The position numbers and the translations under genes were made by a program. Below, piece by piece: positions 57,701 through 64,000 of a stretch of DNA of 64,000 bases. The first letter of the stretch is position 1. Each line of letters opens with the position of its first letter. Below the pieces are notes generated by a model. The model ran no database searches, was not told the origin of the DNA, and saw nothing but the letters and a program-made list of their open reading frames with translations. Origin of the DNA: Hyaloperonospora brassicae (lineage: Eukaryota > Oomycota > Peronosporomycetes > Peronosporales > Peronosporaceae); NCBI GenBank assembly GCA_947650285.1, contig CANTFL010001080.1, positions 62,001 to 126,000 of the forward strand, written 5' to 3'.

Positions 57701-59600
57701 AGCCGGGCAAGCAGAATGCTTTGGCTGATGCGTTGTCATGCAGTCCTGACTGTGAGCTTGCTCATGTTACGACTCTGTCGTCGTCGGTCACTGACCTTAT
57801 CCGTACGGCATATGCCAAGGATGAACATTGTGTAGCTCTGCTACGTGCTCTAGGGAGCGAGGAGTTTAAGGACTCAGACATAGAACTTTCGGCACGATTA
57901 CGTGCGAGGTTACATCGATATTCGATCGATCAAGGCCTGCTTTGCTATAGCACGGATGTGGAAGATACCCCTCGCATCGTTGTCCCTCATGATGAGGAGT
58001 TGAAGTATCGGATCCTCTATGATGCACATGATACTGCGTTAAGTGGTCATCTCGGTCGTAAAAAGACTTACGGCTCAGTTAGCCAATGCTATTTGTGGCC
58101 CAAACTATACAAATGGATGAGCACATATATGCGTACGTGTGAAACGTGTCAACGGGTGAAACCATCACCTCAAGCGGCCGCGCCGCTGGCTAGTTTGCCT
58201 ATACCCAAAGGGTGTTGGGAGTCCATCAGTATGGACTTCCTGTTCGGATTAACGAAGGATTTGTATGGAAATACGGGTATTGTGGTCTTTGTTGACCGTT
58301 TGAGCAAGATGGCTCATTTAGCGGCGGTGCCAGACACCATTGATGGTGAAGGTACAGCGACGCTGTTTATCGATCGTGTGTTTCGACAACACGGTCTGCC
58401 GTTGGCAATTGTCTCTAATCGAGATCCTCGCTTCACTGGGAAGTTTTGGAAATTCATCTTTAAGGTGCTAGGCACACGTTTGGACATGTCCACAGCGGAT
58501 CATCCGCAGACTAATGGTCAAGCCGAGCAAGTGAATCGCATCATCGGTGACACCTTGCGCAGTGTATGCACTAAAACGCCTAAGCGTTGGAGCTCGATGC
58601 TCCCTGTCGTTGAATTTGCGTTGAATAACGCCGTGCATGCCTCCACCGGCTACACACCATTTTATGTGAATGGTCTCACACACCCTCGCGTTCCGTTAAC
58701 GCTACCACTGCGTGGTTCAGGGCTTGGTGGGGAAGGAGTTGCCGATCGGCTTGCTGATATCAGCCCTTCTACTGTTCAAAAACAGGTAAGCGAGTTTCTC
58801 GCAACGCGATTGAATGTGTTACGACATGTGCGTGACGCACTGGCTGATAGCCAATAGAAGCAGAAGGAACAAGCTGGTGCTAAAGGAAGAGGTTGTATTG
58901 AACGTTATGAGGTTGTAGACCAAGTTCTACTCAATGCTAAAAACTTTCCTACAAGTGTAGTGTCTGCTGTATTCAAGACAAAGTTACGCCCGCGCTTCAT
59001 TGAACCATTCACGGTCGTCGCCAAGAAGGGAATTGCGTATACGCTCAACCTTCCGCGCAAACTGCGCGCACACCCCATGTTCTACGTTGGCTTGCTTAAG
59101 CCGTATCGGGATCCTTCCCACGTGAACTTGGAGGCGCTTGCGCCGCGTAGGTTGGCCTTGCCATCGGTTGCTGAATCCGTATCAGGAGGACAAGCTGAGC
59201 CTCCATCCGGGCTTGGCCCAACTCCAACGCCTCAACACGGGCTCGCATCGCGTCAAACGCACTCTGGGTCTTACCCAATGTCTCACGGAGACCACTCAGC
59301 TCGAGAAACACCTTCTCATGCTCCTCCTTTAGTATACCGACCACCCCCGACGCTGCTCGATGAGCAAGGGAACCGCCAGTTCCATGCGGAGCGACTCCTG
59401 AAATGACGTCGTCGTCAGGGTCAATACCAGTATCTGGTGAAGTGGCGAGGTTACCCGGATTCGGAGAACTCGTGGGAGTTTGAAATACCCCTTCGGCAGG
59501 ATTGCCCATACGCCGTTGATGTTTTTGATCATCGTGGCAAATGTCATCCCTCGACCGAGAGCGCTTCTCACCAAGAGTGGTGGAAGCAGGTAGGTAGTTG
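54719..59600 (+). pseudogene. pol remnant: protease, RT, RNase H, integrase, chromodomain
   Basis: The protease motif ILIDSGASCNY is near 55020. A long linker to 56430 contains a 120-bp tandem duplication. RT spans about 56440-57100 with YFDD at 56936-56947, and the usual MPQGL is MPQRL. RNase H has VVCDASDFAMSSALL (about 57388). The integrase zinc finger (HDTALSGHL, then CETCQ) lies at about 58025-58150, its core at 58220-58560, and the chromodomain at about 59340-59540 (QYLVKWRGYPDSENSWE). Breaks are TAG 56498-56500, TAA 57008-57010, a one-base loss near 57100, TAG 58855-58857 and TGA 59404-59406. The second integrase Asp is changed to Asn at 58417-58419 (SNRDPRF). The polyprotein cannot be made from this copy. 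Confidence 0.9.
55616..55880 (+). repeat. 120-bp tandem duplication inside pol
   Basis: Two nearly identical 120-bp units (about 55616-55735 and 55736-55855) and the start of a third encode 40-residue copies containing VGNDIDGEKPECSGLGP. The exact codon-multiple length kept the frame open. The units lie in the linker between protease and RT, where domain spacing is free to vary. Confidence 0.85.
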
Positions 59601-60397
59601 GGTCCCGCTTGACCAACACCCACATCAATCGGCACAGCCGGAGCATAGCGTGTGCGAGTTCGCAATTGGCCTCTGGACTTAAGCTTGGCGTAATCATACC
59701 GAAGGTTTCGTTCTAGACGAACATCTGCCACATCGGCACTTGCTCTGAGAGCTAACACGCTGCTGAGGTGGCGTTTCCGATGCACCCAGCGAACAAACGC
59801 GTTGTCTTATTCCTCCTGAGATTCGCCTGCGAATAAGAGGATGGGTATACCCCTCATCGGTGAAACCGGTGCACCCCGTGCTTGCGTGTCAAGTCGCAAC
59901 TTGTATTGAATCTGAGTCGTCAAGTGGGGTTGCAGATACCTCTCACGAAGTGCCTGTCGACTCGCCACCTCATCAGAAGATGTAGGCTCAGCGCCAATGG
60001 CCCACGTTGCCAAAGAACGACCTGTCGTTTGGCGTATACGCTCTTCCACATTAAGTGGTGTGAACAGATAGCCACGACGACCCTCAAGAGTTGCAGCAAG
60101 CTGCATACGGCGCTGAGCGCTCTCCTATCGTTGGATAGCCAACTGTTGTTGCTCATCGAGCGGATTAGTGATGATGGCATCGCCCTCAAGAAGTGCTTGA
60201 TGCGGCGTCGATGGCGCGTTGGCTTCGCCGCGCTCGGCAAATGGGTTTGGTGCAATATGAGGCGCTGCCTCTTGCACTGGTGCGTCGGACATTGTCCTCT
60301 CGTCACCATGGACATCGGTATCGCTACCATAGCCCACCTCCACATCAATGTCGAGGTAGAAAGAGAGAGTCGAGGACTCATGGGGTGGCGATGCCAT
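59096..60397 (-). pseudogene. Antisense reading frame between chromodomain and 3' LTR
   Basis: From the ATG at 60397 (MASPPHESSTLSFYLDIDVE) one minus frame runs 434 codons to a stop at 59096, interrupted only by TAG (60127-60125) and TAA (59809-59807). It has an acidic N-terminus, a basic middle part (NAFVRWVHRKRHL, ERNLRYDYAKLKSRGQLRTR) and a probable coiled coil (about 59270-59140, LELSGLRETLGK, RVEALELGQARMEAQ). Its protein-like composition contrasts with the Cys/Trp/Leu-rich sense frames here. The 3' part overlaps the sense chromodomain. I recognise no domain. It starts 108 bp from the 3' LTR, so antisense transcription from that LTR is possible. Confidence 0.6.
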
Positions 60398-60493
60398 GGT
60401 GTTTTGTGTTTTGCCAACCGTGAGGTTGAAGCGCACACACACCGTCCTCTTCGAGGAAAGAATTCGATTGACGTTTTGTGGAAACGTCAGTCT

Positions 60494-60505
60494 GGTGGGG
60501 GAGGG
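60494..60505 (+). promoter_or_regulatory. Polypurine tract of the gypsy element
   Basis: GGTGGGGGAGGG lies immediately 5' of the 3' LTR start at 60506. This is the position used to prime plus-strand DNA synthesis in LTR retrotransposons. Confidence 0.8.
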
Positions 60506-61083
60506 TGAAACGGGGTTACACGTCAACTGGTAGTCGACAATAGGTGTGGCACACACAAGGAATGGGATCCCCCTGTAAAGTGATATTCGAACACAAGTAT
60601 CAATTATTGAAGACTGATGTCTGTCAACTATTGATTACGAGATCTTTTAATAGGTTTATTTAGGACGTTAGCGAGTAGGTTAATTACGTTGTTCTTAGGG
60701 TGTTCTTTTAGGTTTAAAGAAGAAATAAAATTCAGTTCCCATTTTGATCCAAAAGACACGTGCCTTTCTGAGGCGTCTTGCGATAGTTAAGGAGGTAGCA
60801 AAGCCTTTTTAAGGCAGCTACTCCTTGTGCACTTTGTGCGTTTGGTTCTATGAATCGTTTGGTCCCCCTGGAATAGGGGCCGTAAGCTCTCTGAGCTTGT
60901 TGACTCTCTGAGTCGGGTTCGTAGAACCAAAACTGCTCATTGAGCGTTAAGTCTTCCTCTGACTTAAGGAGCTGTGTAGCTCCGCTACAGTTTGACTCCC
61001 TGAGTCGGGTCCATTGAACCTTAAGTTGCTCGTTGGGCGTTAAAGTCTTCCTCTGACTTGAGGAGCTGTATAGCTCCACTACA
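60506..61083 (+). repeat. 3' LTR of the gypsy element
   Basis: It begins TGAAACGGGGTTACA (one base different from the 5' LTR start) and ends CACTACA. It is 578 bp. The terminal array has two long units of about 100 bp, each starting TTGACTC and ending in GAGCTGTGTAGCTCCGCTACA or a variant. The 5' LTR has one short and one long unit. Confidence 0.9.
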
Positions 61084-61088
61084 CTGGA
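61084..61088. repeat. Target-site duplication, right copy (CTGGA)
   Basis: It matches the five bases before the 5' LTR and fixes the element boundary. Confidence 0.85.
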
Positions 61089-62900
61089 TCTGATGAGAAT
61101 GGTGCTAAACGATAGGATGAGTACAAATTAATGAAATATGAGCAAGTCATGAAGCTTAACAAAAGTGATGTAGTACGGCAAATTATGACGATCGAATACG
61201 GTAGGATTAGGAAGGCGAGCATGATGACCCAAACGCCGGGTGTAATTGAAGTCAAATAAATCCCGGATATGTGACATGCTAGAGAACTCGACCCGTCGAG
61301 CCCTAACGTGCTCTACGACCGGAGGAAGGTGTTCTAGAGAGGTCTGGATTTATGAAACGTCCAAAATAGGTGATGGGTTCCTTGATGAGCCTCATCACAG
61401 CTAACGAACGGGTTGTGCAGCTTTGTCGGGAATGTCAAAAGTGAATTAAATCCTTAGTTCACACTCGGTGATATTATAAGCCTGATGTATACATTGCTCA
61501 ATTCTTTTCCGGATCTATAACCAATTCAAAACTTGACTCCCATTATGATCCAGTAACAATGGCGTGAGCTTTTTTTATGTGTAACCGGCGACTCGTGAAC
61601 AGTCGATCCAAGTCTTACACGGGTATCCCGAGCGCCGATTGACGTCCCAGTGGGCATACGCCCTTATCACAATGCGATGAAACACCTGAGCTCCTCAGAC
61701 ACTCGAAATGTGTATCGTGTATATATCCTTTCAGGTGAGTACAGAAAGAACCGCCGCCACGTCCGGATCATCCGACTTCCAAGCCGCTGCTTGTCCTGTT
61801 ACATCAGCGCGTCCGTGTCGGGCTTTTGTTGCCAGTATGGCAATTTTAAATTTAGAACGCGATCTTAGGCTAATGAGACGTTTCTGCCATTGTGACACAA
61901 TTCGGTCCAGCGCGGGATGAGAGAGAACGTCAGGAAAGGTTACCCCGGTGGGAGCAGAATGTTGTACGTGGGTTATCAGATCCGTCCGGGTGTGAACCGT
62001 GACGCGTGAGCCGGACGATAAACCACCAGATCCGATCTCGATCGTGGAACTATTCTAGGTACCACACGAAGAAATTACCCGGGCCCTGAAAACCCACTAA
62101 GGTAAGTTGACGGAAACGCGGAGGTCGAAAGGGGCAATACGCTGATGTAGCAGTTGTGGATACTAAGACACTACGATAGTGATTAACAGCCGTGAATACG
62201 AATCCGAGACCTAGCCATGGGGCGTTTACGTGCTGCTCTAGGTGTAAGAAGCGTCCAGCTCACTAATCGACACAATTTCAAGTTAGTTCGACTAGCGAGG
62301 GATGTTCAAAATTTATGCTGTACGCCGTGTTCATCAAGTAGTATAAAAGACCAGATCGTGGTGTATGAGAGCCACTCGATGCTGAGCGTTCCATATGTCG
62401 CCTCGCAGAAGCGTCGCAAGGGACATGTAGATATGCCAAATAGGTCCCTCCGATATTATACCAACACGCCGGCACCAACGATGCACCCTTGCTGACGGAT
62501 ACCCTCATTCGTACATATTACGTACGCGAAAAACCCCGGTGATCAGAAAGCATCTCAGGCGACTTCAAATTTTCCATCACCGACGCCTTCGACGTCCAGG
62601 GAGTCTCCCCGTCACGAAGGCCTAATATGGAAGTGTTTGAGTTTTCAGGAGTGATGAACCGAGGGCTGGGTGGCTAACCAGGGCGAAAGAGCGAATCGCC
62701 GAGCGCCCGGTCATCAAAGGAATCAACAGTACCCCACTGTATCTGGAAACAGCTGCCAACGCCAAGAGCTCAGCATGAAGTTCCGGGACGCCCAATACAT
62801 CTTCATCCGAGGCATAATAAAAAAGCTTGAGCTATCCAGGTCTTTCGGCAACCTTTTATAAACCCAAAGAAACGAAGCCAGATGTAGTTATATATTAATT
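61089..62900. other. Intergenic sequence right of the gypsy element
   Basis: Composition is mixed. Short frames such as plus 61708-61920 and plus 62217-62495 are open, but no domain, RNA gene or repeat is recognised. It may include the 3' tail of the LINE relic at its right end. Confidence 0.35.
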
Positions 62901-62939
62901 ATCGACTCACCTTACCGTAGCCTTAGTAGTCCAGGAATG

Positions 62940-63800
62940 CCGGCCAAAATTAAGTATTTTTGGTAGAATGATCGCTGAAGCTGTAAAAGCCGCTGTTCGT
63001 TTGTCAAAGTTTTGTGGCTTGCCAGCCGCAACCGGAGCCGGAGTTAAGAATTCTCAAGCTTCCACTCATCTCCAGCGAAGTTGGTCTTTTCTACTTGAAT
63101 GCCCGAAGGAATCGCCCAACTTCAGGTTTTTAATCGGCCAATTCCAGAAAGCCTCAGCCGTTTGTCCGATCTCATGTAACGCAATAGCTGTAGCTTTGGT
63201 CTCATTAAGGATAGACCCAGAAAAATCGCCAAAGAAGCGGATGGTGCGCGATACAGGTCCCACTTGGTAAGGCGAGTCAAGGTAGACCGCTGTATCATCG
63301 ACATAGCAGGCTACACGCAGCGGGAAATTATAAGATCTATTCCGAATAGGCTCTTGAAAATGACCGGTCGGCGAATTCAGTTTAAAATACATCATTTGCA
63401 ACGCCAGCACAAAAAGGATAGGAGCGATAGATCCCTCTTTTCGAATTTCACGAGACACGTGCATGTCGTCTGGCCTTTGACAGACATATGGATTAAGCTA
63501 ACAGAGCGACATCGTCAAAAGAGCCCTGTCACATCCGCTCGACAACAGGGTACACATTAGATGACCGAGGCGTTCCTTGAAATATTGGAGTCCAGGCATC
63601 CTCCAAATTGTTAGCTGTATCGTAGACTTTACGTGACTGAAGGCCGTGGACTGAGCGCAATGCGGGTATTAGGCTATCTGCAAACTTACACAAAATTCGC
63701 CAAAATAAACGTTTAATCGTCTGCACATCCCACCAAGTGTGAGATCTAAAAAGTCGACGATGTCTGTTCAGCAGCCAATCTTGTTTTGTCACAGTAATGA
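62940..63800 (-). pseudogene. Decayed LINE (non-LTR) reverse transcriptase fragment
   Basis: The minus strand shows non-LTR RT blocks in order. A leader region is protein-like (FADSLIPALRSVHGLQSRKV, about 63690-63630). It is followed by EGSIAPILFVLALQMMYFKL (the GxxQGxPLAPxLF block, about 63435-63375) and CYVDDTAVYLDSP with YVDD at 63305-63294, then IRFFGDFSGSILNETK (about 63250-63200). The frame shifts near 63530-63460, and later parts contain stops. It belongs to a LINE-type ORF2 whose 5' part probably continues past the window end. It is inactive in this copy. Confidence 0.65.
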
Positions 63801-64000
63801 GAGTGCGAATCTTGATGATTCAGTGAGTCAGCAGAGTATTATGTGTCGGAAACAAGGATGCATCCGACTGAAAAGTCTGGTGGGATGGGTCAAGTCGTCG
63901 AAAGGGCGACGTAAATTTCTGTCGATACGTGTTACGAAACGAAGTCTTGGCGGACAGGGTCGTCTGAATGATGCCTTGACCCATATCAAACTTTGAACTG

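Larger units (their letters stand above)
53232..61083 (+). mobile_element. Full-length, degenerate Ty3/Gypsy chromovirus
   Basis: The 7.85-kb element is bounded by LTRs (53232-53757 and 60506-61083) and by a 5-bp target duplication CTGGA (53227-53231 and 61084-61088). The order gag, protease, RT, RNase H, integrase, chromodomain places it in the chromovirus branch of Ty3/Gypsy. A polypurine tract GGTGGGGGAGGG directly precedes the 3' LTR. Coding capacity is destroyed by two gag frameshifts, four in-frame stops in pol, one pol frameshift and a changed integrase catalytic residue. I see no tRNA-type primer site starting with TGG right after the 5' LTR. About 15 differences in the first 160 bp of the LTR pair, by eye, argue against a recent insertion. 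Confidence 0.93.

Noticed and set aside
1..64000. CRISPR arrays, bacterial operons, riboswitches
   Set aside because: All genes have eukaryotic introns or families. The tandem arrays seen lack conserved-repeat/unique-spacer structure.

Overview
The window looks like nuclear DNA of an oomycete, most likely a Peronosporales species (Phytophthora or downy mildew). The reasons are compact GC-richer genes with short GT-AG introns (about 68-125 bp), intergenic gaps of only 140-470 bp inside a gene island, a TKL-type kinase with a secreted ectodomain, and a surrounding AT-rich, retrotransposon-filled desert. The genus cannot be told from sequence alone, and all gene names rest on motif recognition by eye.

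Layout: 1-5300 is GC-balanced and holds one clear gene, a receptor-like TKL kinase (1384-3144, minus). From about 5300 to 32500 lies a 27 kb AT-rich desert with no intact gene. It contains a 20-bp-period minisatellite (13141-13480), a badly decayed Ty1/Copia element on the minus strand (zinc knuckle, integrase, reverse transcriptase and RNase H recognisable in that order from 26334 down to 23018), several small tandem repeats and, at its right edge, a perfect 60-bp spacerless palindrome (32530-32589).

The gene island runs from about 34100 to 51200. It holds a multipass membrane protein (minus), a secreted glycine-rich protein with a C-terminal SMP-30/gluconolactonase-like beta-propeller (plus), a YchF/Obg-like GTPase of the YGR210C type (minus), a seven-exon HAD hydrolase of the CECR5/HDHD5 type (plus), a triple-CXC Tesmin/TSO1-like DNA-binding protein (minus), ribosomal stalk protein P0 (minus), ethanolamine-phosphate cytidylyltransferase with an N-terminal membrane anchor (plus), a mitochondrially targeted RMD/TPR-like protein (plus) and a TBL1/Ebi-type LisH-WD40 corepressor (plus, six exons). 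Exon structures were worked out from splice signals and reading phase, and the phases close exactly in each case.

To the right lies a full-length but dead Ty3/Gypsy chromovirus (53232-61083) with LTRs, a 5-bp target duplication (CTGGA), a polypurine tract, gag, protease, RT, RNase H, integrase and chromodomain. It also carries a long antisense reading frame between the chromodomain and the 3' LTR. The window ends in a decayed LINE reverse transcriptase on the minus strand.

The island genes are mostly housekeeping: translation (P0, YchF), phosphatidylethanolamine synthesis (ECT), mitochondria (HDHD5-like and RMD-like) and transcription control (CXC, TBL1). They are unrelated in function and arranged head-to-head or tail-to-tail, with probable shared promoters for YchF/HDHD5 (183 bp) and P0/ECT (417 bp). 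The less ordinary items are the gypsy antisense ORF, the glycine-rich propeller protein, the three-CXC factor, the palindrome and the 20-bp minisatellite.
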